Origin: Pseudomonas sp. GOM6
GTDB lineage: Bacteria > Pseudomonadota > Gammaproteobacteria > Pseudomonadales > Pseudomonadaceae
Assembly (NCBI RefSeq): GCF_029537485.1
Contig: NZ_JARPUS010000009.1
Span: 62,001-126,000, forward strand
Length of the DNA stretch: 64,000 bases
Direction of reading: 5' to 3'
In this document: positions 47,116-55,692 of the stretch, piece after piece
How the letters are laid out: each line of letters starts with the position of its first letter
Numbering within the stretch: the first letter of the stretch is position 1
Position numbers and translations under genes: made by a program
Notes under the pieces: generated by a model
What the model was told of the DNA's origin: nothing
The model's input: the letters and a program-made list of their open reading frames with translations, nothing else
The model's database searches: none

Positions 47116-48480
47116 ATGAGCATGCAGAACAAAGCGCAGATGACCGAAGCCGTGCTGTTCTTTAACGAGCGCGGCATCTGCAAGCAGATGCTTTTCCCTG
47201 AATTCGAGGCGTTGCTCGACAGCGTGGTGAACATGCCCGAGTTTGCCGACGAGCAGATGCGCCTGGTCTATGTCCTGATCAATCCGCGACTGATGGTGCG
47301 AGCTGCGGTGTTCTTCTATCTCGATTTCGATGAGCGCGGCTCGGCTGACCCGGGTTGGAACCTGCCTCTGCGCCATCTGGCCGACAATGCCGGGCGTGGG
47401 CCGGATCTGGGGGCGGGGCCGATTCGTCTGGCCTGCCGCAGCCAGTGCCCGGTGTCCTGGCATCAGATGCACCTGTGGGATCCGAGCCTGGCGCCGGGCA
47501 AGAATGACCTGGTGCTGATTCGCGATCTTATAAAACGCAACAGCCTGGGCCTGCTGGTGGAAGAGGATGCACCTGTTGTGCTGCCTGAACGCCTGCAGGT
47601 AGCCGATGAAGAAAAATGGAAGGCGCCCGACCCTGCACGCGAGGCTGCGGCCAAACAGGCAGAAGAAAAAGAGCAGGAGCACCGCCTGAAAACGGCCCAG
47701 CTGATCAAGCAGCAGCGTCTGCGCATCAGCACTCTGGGCAAGCAATACGAAGAGGAGCTGGCTCGCACCAAGCTGGCTGCCGAAGAGGGTAAGCGCGTCC
47801 TGCAGGCGGAAATCCATGGCCTGCACCAGGCGCTGCGCCAGCAGGAAGAGCTCAATGCCAGCCTCAAGGCCGAGCTCAATGCCCAGGCCGACAGCGTGCA
47901 GAAGACCCGTGAAGAACTCTCCAGGCAGCTGCAGGAGCTGGAAAAGCATGGCCGCACCGAGGCCGATATCCTGCGTGCCCAGTTTGATGCCGAGTTACAG
48001 GCCAAGGTGGCCGCTGCCGTGGCCGAGTTCAAGGAGCAGGTGGCCATTCGCGATGTCGAGCTGGCCTACCGCGCTGAGCAGGAAGCACAGCTGCAGCGTG
48101 AGCTGGAACGCCTTGCACAGGAGCGTGAGCGCCTGACTGCAGAGGATAGTGAGCAGATCCTCGCGCGCCTGGCCAAGCTGGGCGTGGTATTTGTCGTCTA
48201 CCATCCTGGCGCTGGGCACCTGACCATCCCTTTGCAGGATATCGCTCGCTACCAGGACAACCCCATGAGTTATGCGGCGGCCAAATGCTTCGTTTCCGAG
48301 GAGCAATACCGTCAGTGGCTGGCTCACTACCAGCAGCCCACCTGTGAGGCCAGTCTGCCGTCCGGCGAGCGTTGCGCCATGCCTATCGATAGGGTCGAGA
48401 CACCCAGTCGCTTCGTGGTCGGCGAGTCCAACTGCTGCGCCCGGCATCGGGCGGGAGCACGTCTGCGGACCGTGGGTTAA
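47116..48480 (+). CDS. Coiled-coil protein of unknown function with a Cys-rich C-terminus
   Basis: 454 residues, GAGGGAAA ribosome site. Residues 1-~165 form a globular alpha/beta domain (AVLFFNERGICKQMLFPEFE; DLVLIRDLIKRNSLGLLVEED). Residues ~175-345 are an almost uninterrupted coiled coil, rich in Glu, Ala, Leu and Gln. Residues ~350-440 form a second small domain (LAKLGVVFVVYHPGAGHLTIPL), ending in a Cys/His cluster (a CEASL...RC pair, then CCARHR) that could bind zinc. No signal or membrane segment. I do not recognise a function; I recall similar proteins as hypothetical at this position in Pseudomonas. It could be a scaffold. Confidence 0.8.
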   Translation: MSMQNKAQMTEAVLFFNERGICKQMLFPEFEALLDSVVNMPEFADEQMRLVYVLINPRLMVRAAVFFYLDFDERGSADPGWNLPLRHLADNAGRGPDLGAGPIRLACRSQCPVSWHQMHLWDPSLAPGKNDLVLIRDLIKRNSLGLLVEEDAPVVLPERLQVADEEKWKAPDPAREAAAKQAEEKEQEHRLKTAQLIKQQRLRISTLGKQYEEELARTKLAAEEGKRVLQAEIHGLHQALRQQEELNASLKAELNAQADSVQKTREELSRQLQELEKHGRTEADILRAQFDAELQAKVAAAVAEFKEQVAIRDVELAYRAEQEAQLQRELERLAQERERLTAEDSEQILARLAKLGVVFVVYHPGAGHLTIPLQDIARYQDNPMSYAAAKCFVSEEQYRQWLAHYQQPTCEASLPSGERCAMPIDRVETPSRFVVGESNCCARHRAGARLRTVG

Positions 48481-48539
48481 CCATCTGCGCGCAGTGAAAC
48501 CACGCCCGCTATGATGTGCGGTCCGTTGTTTGTTCAGCT

Positions 48540-49493
48540 ATGGCCGCAATGCCTATTTCTCTTCCCGACTGGCAGCCTCGTGCGCCTCTACAGCTTCTCT
48601 CATTGCCCTGGTTGACGCGCGCCGGTATCGAACTGGCCGTGCTGCGTCTGGACCTGCTCGACCCGCTGCTGTCCGGCAACAAGTGGTTCAAGCTTACAGC
48701 GCATATCGAAGCCGCAGCAGCGCAGGGGGCTGAGGGTTTGATCAGCCTGGGTGGCGCACACTCCAATCATTTGCATGCGCTGGCCGCTGCCGGTCAGCGA
48801 TTTTCCTTCCCAACCGTTGGGCTACTGCGTGGCGAACCGCACGACACGCCGACGGTGCGTGATCTGTACGCCTTCGGCATGCAGTTGCACTGGCTTGGCT
48901 ACGGCGGTTACCGCGCGCGGCAGCAGGCCGGTTTCTGGGCGCCCTGGCAGGCGCAGTATCCGCATCTTCTCCCGGTGGCAGAAGGCGGTTTGGGGCTGGC
49001 GGCGGCATCGAGCTGCAGGGCGATAGTCAGCCAGGCGCGCGAGCAACTGGCCAACCTGGGCTGGGATGATTTCCACGGGTGGTGGCTGGCTGCTGGCACT
49101 GGCACCACGGCGGCGGGTATCGTGCTGGCCGAGGCTGGGAAGCGACTGGCGCATGTGGCCAGTGCCGTACCTGCCAGCCATGGTGTGGGGCGGCAACTGG
49201 CTGGGTTGCTGCAGGAGGCCGGGCGGGCCGATGCGGGCTACCGCCTGTTCGATGCGAGTCGGGGTGGCTTCGGTCGGGTGGACACCGTGCTGGCGCGTTT
49301 CATGGTGGACTGCGAACAGCACGGGCAGTTGCCGCTTGATCCGCTGTATACCGGCAAGGCACTGCTGGCATTGCGCGATCATGTCGAGGCCGGTTACTTT
49401 GCTGCCGGTACCCGCCTGCTGTTTTTGCACAGTGGTGGGTTGCAGGGATGCCGGGCTATGGCGCCGCGTCTGCAGGCGCTTGTCGCCGGTTGA
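48540..49493 (+). CDS. PLP-dependent enzyme of the D-cysteine desulfhydrase/ACC deaminase family
   Basis: 317 residues from ATG 48540; starts at 48516 (GTG) and 48549 are also in frame and none has a good ribosome site. Fold type II PLP enzyme: the Schiff-base Lys is in LSGNKWFKL (residues about 45-52), followed by ISLGGAHSNHLHALAAAG and the phosphate-binding AAGTGTTAAGIVL. The family includes ACC deaminase and D-cysteine desulfhydrase; the residues that separate the two cannot be judged here with confidence. Shortened relative to ACC deaminase (about 338 residues). Confidence 0.85.
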   Translation: MAAMPISLPDWQPRAPLQLLSLPWLTRAGIELAVLRLDLLDPLLSGNKWFKLTAHIEAAAAQGAEGLISLGGAHSNHLHALAAAGQRFSFPTVGLLRGEPHDTPTVRDLYAFGMQLHWLGYGGYRARQQAGFWAPWQAQYPHLLPVAEGGLGLAAASSCRAIVSQAREQLANLGWDDFHGWWLAAGTGTTAAGIVLAEAGKRLAHVASAVPASHGVGRQLAGLLQEAGRADAGYRLFDASRGGFGRVDTVLARFMVDCEQHGQLPLDPLYTGKALLALRDHVEAGYFAAGTRLLFLHSGGLQGCRAMAPRLQALVAG

Positions 49494-49524
49494 ACCCATA
49501 AGAACAATGCAAGGACTGGTTGCG

Positions 49525-50634
49525 ATGACCGAGCCGCTGAATCCTGAACAGCTGCGCAGTTTTACTCCGCTCAACGTGCTGTCCGAGCAGCAGTGGAAAG
49601 AGTTGCGCAGCCAGTTGGTGCCGCAACCTCTTCTCGCCGGGCAGCTGTTGTTTCGCCAGGGCGACCAGGCCCGCACCACTTATTACCTGCTGTCCGGCGA
49701 GCTTTCGTTACGCGATGCGGCCGGTGGCGAGATACACCTGAGCGCCGGCAGCGAGGCCAGCTGCCATCCCGTATCACCGAGTCTGCCGCGCCTGCATGAG
49801 GCCCGTGCGCTGACGGATGTCAGCGTTCTGGCGCTGGATAGCGCAACGCTCAATCGCCTGCTGACCTGGCGCCTGTCTTACCAGGATCTGCTGCTCGACC
49901 TGCAGGCCAGTGGTGAGGATGTGGAGTGGCTGGAGCGGTTGCTGGAGAACCCCCTGTTTGCCAAGGTTCCGCCGACCAATGTACGGGCCATGCTCGAGCG
50001 TCTGAGTCCCATTGATCTGCCAGCGGGTAGTCGCGTGCTGGTTGAAGGCGAGGCAGGCGACTGCTGCTACTTTCTCAAAAGCGGCCGGGCCGAGGTGTTC
50101 CGTGGCGCCGACAATGGGCGTCAGGTATTGGCGGAGCTGGAAGTGGGTGCCTGTTTTGGCGAGGAGGCCCTGTTGTCCGACCAGCCACGCAATGCCACGG
50201 TGACGCTGATCGAAGAGGGGGTAGTGCTGCGCCTGGATCGCCAGGACTTCTTTGCCTTGCTCAAGGCGCCGGTGGTCGACGAAGTGTCGTTCGGCGAGGC
50301 CGCACGCCTGCTGTCGAACGGCGCCCAGTGGCTGGATGTGCGCCTACAAGCGGAGTACGAGCAGGCCCATGCCCAGCAGGCACTCAACATGCCCTTGCAC
50401 CTGCTGCGATTGAAGACGCGTCTGCTGGATCAGGCGCGCACTTACCTGTGCTATTGCGACAGTGGCAAGCGCAGCGCCAGCGCAGTGTTTCTGCTGTCGC
50501 AGCTGGGTTTCTCTGCTTACGCCCTGCGCGATGGTCTGGATGCCTTGCCGCCCGTTCAGCGAGGCGCTCTGCTGAGCGAGAGTGGTCCGGGTTACCTGGC
50601 CCGCTCTGGTGGGCGTACCGAACGCAGTCACTGA
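49525..50634 (+). CDS. Tandem cyclic-nucleotide-binding domains fused to a rhodanese domain
   Basis: 369 residues from ATG 49525, with AAGGA nine bases upstream. The first cNMP domain (about 10-125; LLAGQLLFRQGDQARTTYYLLSG) lacks a recognisable phosphate-binding cassette. The second (about 140-250) has a complete one, FGEEALLSDQPRNATV at 211-226 with the phosphate-binding Arg. A rhodanese domain (about 255-350) carries Cys311 in CYCDSGKRSA, the place of the catalytic Cys. There is no HTH, so it is not a CRP-type regulator. It could couple cAMP or cGMP to sulfur transfer or phosphatase-like chemistry. Converges with, and overlaps by seven bases, the DUF1853 gene. Confidence 0.88.
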   Translation: MTEPLNPEQLRSFTPLNVLSEQQWKELRSQLVPQPLLAGQLLFRQGDQARTTYYLLSGELSLRDAAGGEIHLSAGSEASCHPVSPSLPRLHEARALTDVSVLALDSATLNRLLTWRLSYQDLLLDLQASGEDVEWLERLLENPLFAKVPPTNVRAMLERLSPIDLPAGSRVLVEGEAGDCCYFLKSGRAEVFRGADNGRQVLAELEVGACFGEEALLSDQPRNATVTLIEEGVVLRLDRQDFFALLKAPVVDEVSFGEAARLLSNGAQWLDVRLQAEYEQAHAQQALNMPLHLLRLKTRLLDQARTYLCYCDSGKRSASAVFLLSQLGFSAYALRDGLDALPPVQRGALLSESGPGYLARSGGRTERSH

Positions 50635-51569
50635 GACTGGCGCATGAGCGGAGCGTGCGGCCAGTGATCGTTGACCAGAAAGACTCGCTCGCGCTCGTAC
50701 CAGTCACCGTTATCCCGCGGTTGTAACCTGACCAGCAACTGAGCGGGCGCCCACTCATCCAGTTGCTGCCGCCACAGCTTCAGCCGTTCAGTGGGCCAGC
50801 GTTGTTGTTCCTCGATGCGGGCTGGCGCCAGCCAGGCCTGGCGCGGCAGTGGCTGCCAATGGTTGTGCTGGGGCTCCAGTCGATGCCAGTCCGAATGCCG
50901 CAGCCAGCGTCCGCGTAAGTGTTCGGCTGCGCTGACGGCTGGGCTGGCGCAGGCGATGTGCCAGGGATAGAAGAGATAGCCGCCAAGCCAACCGGCGGCC
51001 TTGGGTGCGCCACGACCCAGGGGGGGCAGAGTGGTTTGGCCCGCAGGGCTGCTGGAGAGTGGCAGCTGATGATTACGCAGGTGGGACAGTTTCAGCCCCA
51101 GGCGATCTTCGCTGGCGGGTCCCAGCCAGTGTTCGGCATCTTCGCCAGCTTGCTCAGCGGGACCCAGGTAGAGCTTGATCGCCAGTTCCAGATGATGGCA
51201 GCCCTCGGCGTCGCGCAGCAGCAGATCCAGTTCGCCCAGGGTATGGCCGCCCTGACGTATCGGCAGGTTGGCGGCCAGCACCTCAATGTCCGGCGCTGCG
51301 TGCAGGGCAAATTGCCAGAGCCGCTCGTAATAGCGGCCCAGGCGACTGGAACCCTGAGCAAGGTAATGGCGTAGCAGCGTGCTGTCGTGCTCCTGCTGCA
51401 GTAGCCAGTCGACCAGAAGTGGCGGCTCATGCCACCAGCGACTGGCCGCCAGCGGGTGGCGCAGGGGCAGGGCTCCGTGCTTGAGCAGTCCGGGGGAGAG
51501 TAGCGTCCAGGCCAAGTCGCGGACGCTGGGCTGGCGCAGTTGATCGAGCAGGGTATCGAGGTTGTGCAT
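50628..51569 (-). CDS. DUF1853 family protein
   Basis: 313 residues from ATG 51569; the longer in-frame extension to 51821 would run into nadK and is rejected. Matches the DUF1853 pattern as I know it: RDLAWTLLSPGLL, LGRYYERLWQFAL, the GGHTLGELDLLLRD acidic strand (about residues 105-120) followed by HLELAIKLYLG. The E-x-D and E-x-K arrangement in those strands resembles a PD-(D/E)XK nuclease core. Function unknown. Divergent from nadK, from which it is separated by 105 bases. Confidence 0.82.
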   Translation of the reverse strand: MHNLDTLLDQLRQPSVRDLAWTLLSPGLLKHGALPLRHPLAASRWWHEPPLLVDWLLQQEHDSTLLRHYLAQGSSRLGRYYERLWQFALHAAPDIEVLAANLPIRQGGHTLGELDLLLRDAEGCHHLELAIKLYLGPAEQAGEDAEHWLGPASEDRLGLKLSHLRNHQLPLSSSPAGQTTLPPLGRGAPKAAGWLGGYLFYPWHIACASPAVSAAEHLRGRWLRHSDWHRLEPQHNHWQPLPRQAWLAPARIEEQQRWPTERLKLWRQQLDEWAPAQLLVRLQPRDNGDWYERERVFLVNDHWPHAPLMRQSQ

Positions 51570-51674
51570 GGGCCGAGCATAGTGCGCGCTGGCGCTGGGG
51601 CAATAGCTCGGTTTGCCGCTGTAGCGGCGTTTCGCCCATAATTCGGGCAATTCTCCCCCGTTGCAGAGCGCCCC

Positions 51675-52562
51675 ATGGAGCAATTCCGCAATATCGGCGT
51701 CATCGGCCGCCTGGGCAGCGCCCAGGTGCTCGATACCATTCGCCGCCTGAAGACCTTCCTGCTCGAGCGCCACCTGCATGTGATTCTCGAAGACACCATT
51801 GCCGAAGTGTTGCCCGGCCATGGCTTACAGACCTGTTCGCGCAAGATTCTCGGTGAGGTGTGCGACCTGGTCATCGTCGTCGGTGGTGACGGCAGTATCC
51901 TCGGCGCCGCCCGAGCGCTGTGCCGCCACAAGATCCCGGTACTGGGCATCAACCGTGGCAGCCTGGGCTTTCTCACCGACATCAAGCCAGATGAGCTGGA
52001 GGTCAAGGTCGCCGAGGTGCTGGAGGGGCGCTTCCTTGAGGAAAGTCGCTTCCTGCTGGAAACCGAAGTACGCCGCAATGGCGAAGCCATCGGCAAGGGT
52101 GATGCACTCAACGACGTGGTGCTGCACCCGGGCAAGTCGACCAAGATGATCGAGTTCGAGATCTATATCGACGGTCACTTCGTCAGCAGTCAGAAGGCCG
52201 ACGGCCTGATCGTCGCCACGCCGACCGGCTCCACCGCCTATTCGCTGTCCGCCGGCGGACCGATCATGCATCCCAAACTGGATGCCATCGTCATCGTGCC
52301 GATGTACCCGCATACCCTGTCCAGCCGGCCGATCGTGGTCGATGGCAACAGCGAGCTGAAGATTGTCGTCGCGCATGACCTGCCGGTTTACCCGCTGGTG
52401 TCCTGCGACGGGCAGAACCACTTCACCTGCGCGCCCGGCGACACCATCACGGTGGCCAAGAAACCGCAGAAGCTGCGTCTGATCCATCCGCTGGATCACA
52501 ACTACTACGAGGCCTGCCGAACCAAGCTTGGCTGGAGCAGCCGGCTCGGCGGGCACGACTGA
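51675..52562 (+). CDS. nadK: NAD kinase
   Basis: 295 residues. Phosphorylates NAD to NADP, the only route to NADP in the cell. GGDG at 70-73 with catalytic Asp72, then NRGSLGFLTD, the NAD-binding NDVVLHPG, and TPTGSTAYSLSAGGPI. The length is standard. Divergent from the DUF1853 gene; the downstream phosphoesterase start lies one base past its stop, so the two are coupled. Confidence 0.97.
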   Translation: MEQFRNIGVIGRLGSAQVLDTIRRLKTFLLERHLHVILEDTIAEVLPGHGLQTCSRKILGEVCDLVIVVGGDGSILGAARALCRHKIPVLGINRGSLGFLTDIKPDELEVKVAEVLEGRFLEESRFLLETEVRRNGEAIGKGDALNDVVLHPGKSTKMIEFEIYIDGHFVSSQKADGLIVATPTGSTAYSLSAGGPIMHPKLDAIVIVPMYPHTLSSRPIVVDGNSELKIVVAHDLPVYPLVSCDGQNHFTCAPGDTITVAKKPQKLRLIHPLDHNYYEACRTKLGWSSRLGGHD

Positions 52563-52563
52563 C

Positions 52564-53538
52564 ATGCTGCTCGATCCCGCCCGCGGTTACGATCTGATCG
52601 GCGACATACATGGTTGCGCGCGCAGCCTGGAGCGTCTGCTGGAACAGATGGGCTATCACCGGCAGGGTGGGGTCTGGCGTCATGCGCAGCGCATGGCGCT
52701 GTTTCTTGGCGACATCATCGATCGCGGCCCTCGGGTGCGCGAGGCCTTGCATCTGGTGCACGACATGGTCGAGGCCGGCCAGGCGCTGTGCATCATGGGC
52801 AACCATGAATACAACGCGCTGGGCTGGTACCTCGAAGCCCCGCCTGGCAGTGGCCGCCAATATGTGCGCGAGCACACGCCGCGCCATGAGCGCCTGTTGC
52901 AGCAGACCTTCCAGCAGTTCGAGCAGCACCCTGGCGACTGGCATGACTTTCTTGGCTGGTTTCAGCAGTTACCGCTGTTCATCGATGCCGGGCGTTTCCG
53001 CCTGGTGCATGCCTGCTGGGACAGCGAACTGATCGAGCCGCTGCGCCAGCGCTATGCCGATGGCCGGGTTGATCGCGATTTCGTCACGGCCTCGGCGGTG
53101 CCTGGCAGCTTTGCCAATCGGGTCTTCGAGCGCTTGCTGCGCGGCACCGACATGCGTCTGCCGCTGGGCCTGACCCTGACCAGCGAAGAGGGTTATCCGC
53201 GGGCGCATTTCCGCACCAAGTTCTGGGAAGAAGACCCGCAGACCTACGGAGATGTGGTGTTCCAGCCGGAAGCCCTGCCCGACGAAGCGGCGCGCCTGCC
53301 CCTGCCCGATGGGGAGAAGAATCGCCTGCTGCAGTACGGTGCCGATGAGCCGATGCTGTTTGTCGGCCACTACTGGCGGCGCGGAGAGCCTGCGCCGATC
53401 CGTGCCAACCTGGCCTGCCTGGACTACAGCGCGGTGATGTACGGCAAGCTGGTGGCTTATCGGCTGGATAACGAGACGCAGATCGATCCCGACAAGTTCG
53501 TCTGGGTCGTGGTGGAGCGCCCGGAGGCCCCGCAATGA
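52564..53538 (+). CDS. Calcineurin-like metallophosphoesterase
   Basis: 324 residues from ATG 52564. The PPP-type metal motifs are in order: GDIHG at 13-17, GDIIDRG at 49-55, GNHE at 79-82, and later LVHACWD and FVGHYW His ligands. It resembles the PrpE/ApaH-like bacterial serine/threonine-phosphatase or dinucleotide hydrolase group; the substrate is not known. Overlaps the rhomboid gene by four bases. Confidence 0.88.
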   Translation: MLLDPARGYDLIGDIHGCARSLERLLEQMGYHRQGGVWRHAQRMALFLGDIIDRGPRVREALHLVHDMVEAGQALCIMGNHEYNALGWYLEAPPGSGRQYVREHTPRHERLLQQTFQQFEQHPGDWHDFLGWFQQLPLFIDAGRFRLVHACWDSELIEPLRQRYADGRVDRDFVTASAVPGSFANRVFERLLRGTDMRLPLGLTLTSEEGYPRAHFRTKFWEEDPQTYGDVVFQPEALPDEAARLPLPDGEKNRLLQYGADEPMLFVGHYWRRGEPAPIRANLACLDYSAVMYGKLVAYRLDNETQIDPDKFVWVVVERPEAPQ

Positions 53539-54395
53539 ACCCCGTCGAGGCGCTGCGTCGCCCCTTGCAGGAAGATCTCAGCGGCTTCGTCGCCCTGCTG
53601 CGCCGCCTGCAGGTGCCGCACCGGGTCAGTGAGGAGCGTGATGCCCAGGTACTCTGGGTGCCCGTCGAGGCGCTGGCGGTGCAGGTGCGTGAGTTGTATC
53701 TGCGCTATCCGCAAGGCGCCGGGGAGGAGGCTGTGCCGAACCCTGCGCGGCCCTCGCGGCCGGGCTTCATCGCCCAGTTGCGCGCCAGCTGGATGACCAG
53801 TGCGGTGCTGCTGCTAACGCTGCTGGTGGCGGCATTCACCCTGCTTGGCGACAGCTTTGCGGCCCTGCGCTGGCTGACCTTTCAGGATTTCCACATTCAG
53901 GGCGAGTACCTGTATTTCCAGCCCTGGCTGGCCAGCCTGGAGGCCGGGCAGTGGTGGCGTCTGGTGTCGCCGATGTTCATTCACTTCGGCATCCTGCACC
54001 TGGCCATGAACAGCCTGTGGTACTGGGAGTTGGGGCGGCGCATCGAGGCGCGGCATGGCGCCTTCACCCTGCTTAGCCTGAGTCTGCTGTTCGGCCTGTT
54101 ATCCAACCTGGCGCAGTTCTGGTTTGGCGGACCCTCGTTGTTCGGCGGCTTGTCCGGCGTGCTCTACGGTCTGCTCGGTTACTGCTGGATCTTCCAGCTG
54201 CTGGCGCCGACCCCGGCCTACCAATTACCGCGCGGCGTGCTGGCGATGATGCTGATCTGGCTGCTGGTATGCCTGAGCGGCGTCATCGACACCCTGGGCT
54301 TCGGCTCCATTGCCAATGCCGCCCATGTCGGCGGGCTGGTGGCTGGCTGCGCCGCGGGTCTCGTTGGCGGTGCGCTGGCGCGTCTGCGCCGGTAA
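53535..54395 (+). CDS. glpG: Rhomboid intramembrane serine protease
   Basis: 286 residues. A cytoplasmic domain (1-~75) comes first, as in GlpG, then six or so membrane helices. Catalytic Ser207 in FGGLSGVLYG and His264 in NAAHVGG form the dyad; His150, His155 and Asn159 in HFGILHLAMN make the oxyanion site. Cleaves membrane proteins within the bilayer. Co-transcribed with the phosphoesterase by a four-base overlap. Confidence 0.93.
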   Translation: MNPVEALRRPLQEDLSGFVALLRRLQVPHRVSEERDAQVLWVPVEALAVQVRELYLRYPQGAGEEAVPNPARPSRPGFIAQLRASWMTSAVLLLTLLVAAFTLLGDSFAALRWLTFQDFHIQGEYLYFQPWLASLEAGQWWRLVSPMFIHFGILHLAMNSLWYWELGRRIEARHGAFTLLSLSLLFGLLSNLAQFWFGGPSLFGGLSGVLYGLLGYCWIFQLLAPTPAYQLPRGVLAMMLIWLLVCLSGVIDTLGFGSIANAAHVGGLVAGCAAGLVGGALARLRR

Positions 54396-54435
54396 ACTTG
54401 CCGGTCTGTTTAGCTTTCCGTTGCCGGAGCCCGCG

Positions 54436-54699
54436 ATGTCGTCTTTTGCCGAAATGATCGAGAACATCACCCCCGAGATCTACCAGAGCCTCAAGCTGGC
54501 GGTGGAAATCGGCAAGTGGCCGGACGGCCGCAAGCTCACCCAGGAGCAGAAAGAGCTGTCGCTGCAGGCCATGATCGCCTGGGAAATCCAGAACCTGCCG
54601 GAGGAAGAACGCACCGGCTACATGGGGCGGCAGGAGTGCCAGTCGCACGCTGAGCCGATCCCCAACATCCTGTTCAAGTCCAACGACACCCTGCACTGA
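54436..54699 (+). CDS. DUF1315 (YeaC-like) protein
   Basis: 87 residues: an all-helical small protein beginning SSFAEMIENITPEIYQSLKLA, with the family's conserved KWPDGRKLTQEQ segment and an ending that has lost no obvious part. It has no signal or membrane helix. Function unknown. It lies 40 bases after the rhomboid gene and just before a long palindromic element. Confidence 0.85.
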   Translation: MSSFAEMIENITPEIYQSLKLAVEIGKWPDGRKLTQEQKELSLQAMIAWEIQNLPEEERTGYMGRQECQSHAEPIPNILFKSNDTLH

Positions 54700-54737
54700 G
54701 ACTGTCCAATGCCTACTGCGCTTGCGCATGCTGTGTT

Positions 54738-54796
54738 GAAAACAGCTTCGGAATGCTCATTTACCGCTCGTAAACTGCGCTTCCTCAGCTGTTTTC
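54738..54796. repeat. Long palindromic intergenic element
   Basis: GAAAACAGCT (54738-54747) pairs perfectly with AGCTGTTTTC (54787-54796). The inner part pairs further, with TTTAC opposite GTAAA around a CGCTC loop, giving an imperfect 59-base hairpin. I recall similar sequences with the AAAACAGCTTCGGAATGCTC core in other Pseudomonas. It fills most of the gap 54700-54848 and may be an mRNA or DNA hairpin repeat. Confidence 0.7.
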
Positions 54797-54848
54797 GCCT
54801 TGCCTGCGCTGCGCTCGCTACGGCCTTGAGCAGTCTCTGGAGAATTTG

Positions 54849-55679
54849 ATGATCGAACTAGGCCGCGGCGCGCTGAGCAAAATGGCGGTGCGCCTGGGCG
54901 AGACGGCGCAGTACGCCATCCGCCTGGATGAGACCGAAGTACCGGTCAACCCGTTGCTGGGCAAGCAGGTGCGCCTGGAATTTCTCGGTGCCATCCACTG
55001 CAGCCATTGCGGGCGCAAGACCAAGAAGAGCTTCGCTCAGGGCTACTGTTATCCCTGCTTCACCAAGCTGGCGCAGTGCGACAGCTGCATCATGAGTCCG
55101 GAGCGCTGTCACTACGACGCCGGCACCTGTCGCGAGCCGAGTTGGGGTGAGCAGTTTTGCATGACCAATCATGTGGTGTACCTGGCCAACTCCTCGGGCA
55201 TCAAGGTCGGCATCACCCGCGCCAGCCAGATTCCTACCCGCTGGCTCGACCAGGGCGCCAGCCAGGCGCTGCCGATCTTCCGTGTCGCCACCCGCCAACA
55301 ATCCGGCTTCGTCGAAGACCTGCTGCGCACCCAGGTGGCGGACAAGACCAACTGGCGCGCGCTGCTCAAGGGCGATGCGGTGCCACTCGATCTGCCGGTC
55401 ATTCGCGATGAGCTGCTGGCCAGCTGTGCCGAGGGTATCGAAGCGCTGCAGCAGCGCTTCGGTCTGCAGGCGATCCAGCCGGTTCGCGATGTCGAGGTGC
55501 TGGAGATTCGCTATCCGGTCGAGGCCTATCCGACCAAGGTCGCCAGTCACGACCTGGAGAAAACCCCGGTGGTGGAGGGTATTCTCAAAGGCATCAAGGG
55601 CCAGTACCTGATCCTCGATACTGGCGTGATCAATCTGCGCAAATACACGGCCTACCAGGTCGCCGTACATTCCGAATAA
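54849..55679 (+). CDS. DUF2797 protein with Cys-rich zinc region and a GIY-YIG-like core
   Basis: 276 residues from ATG 54849 with GGAGA upstream. An N-terminal beta-rich part is followed by a Cys cluster (Cys51, 54, 67, 70, 77, 80, 87, 94, 104) likely to bind zinc. Then come HVVYLANSSGIKVGITR and RWLDQGA, in which Tyr111, the KVG turn (119-121), Arg131, Glu156 and Asn168 fall in the order of the GIY-YIG nuclease residues. The family is assigned from memory as DUF2797. It sits 13 bases before pepN. Confidence 0.8.
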   Translation: MIELGRGALSKMAVRLGETAQYAIRLDETEVPVNPLLGKQVRLEFLGAIHCSHCGRKTKKSFAQGYCYPCFTKLAQCDSCIMSPERCHYDAGTCREPSWGEQFCMTNHVVYLANSSGIKVGITRASQIPTRWLDQGASQALPIFRVATRQQSGFVEDLLRTQVADKTNWRALLKGDAVPLDLPVIRDELLASCAEGIEALQQRFGLQAIQPVRDVEVLEIRYPVEAYPTKVASHDLEKTPVVEGILKGIKGQYLILDTGVINLRKYTAYQVAVHSE

Positions 55680-55692
55680 GGGGCCACAAGCC

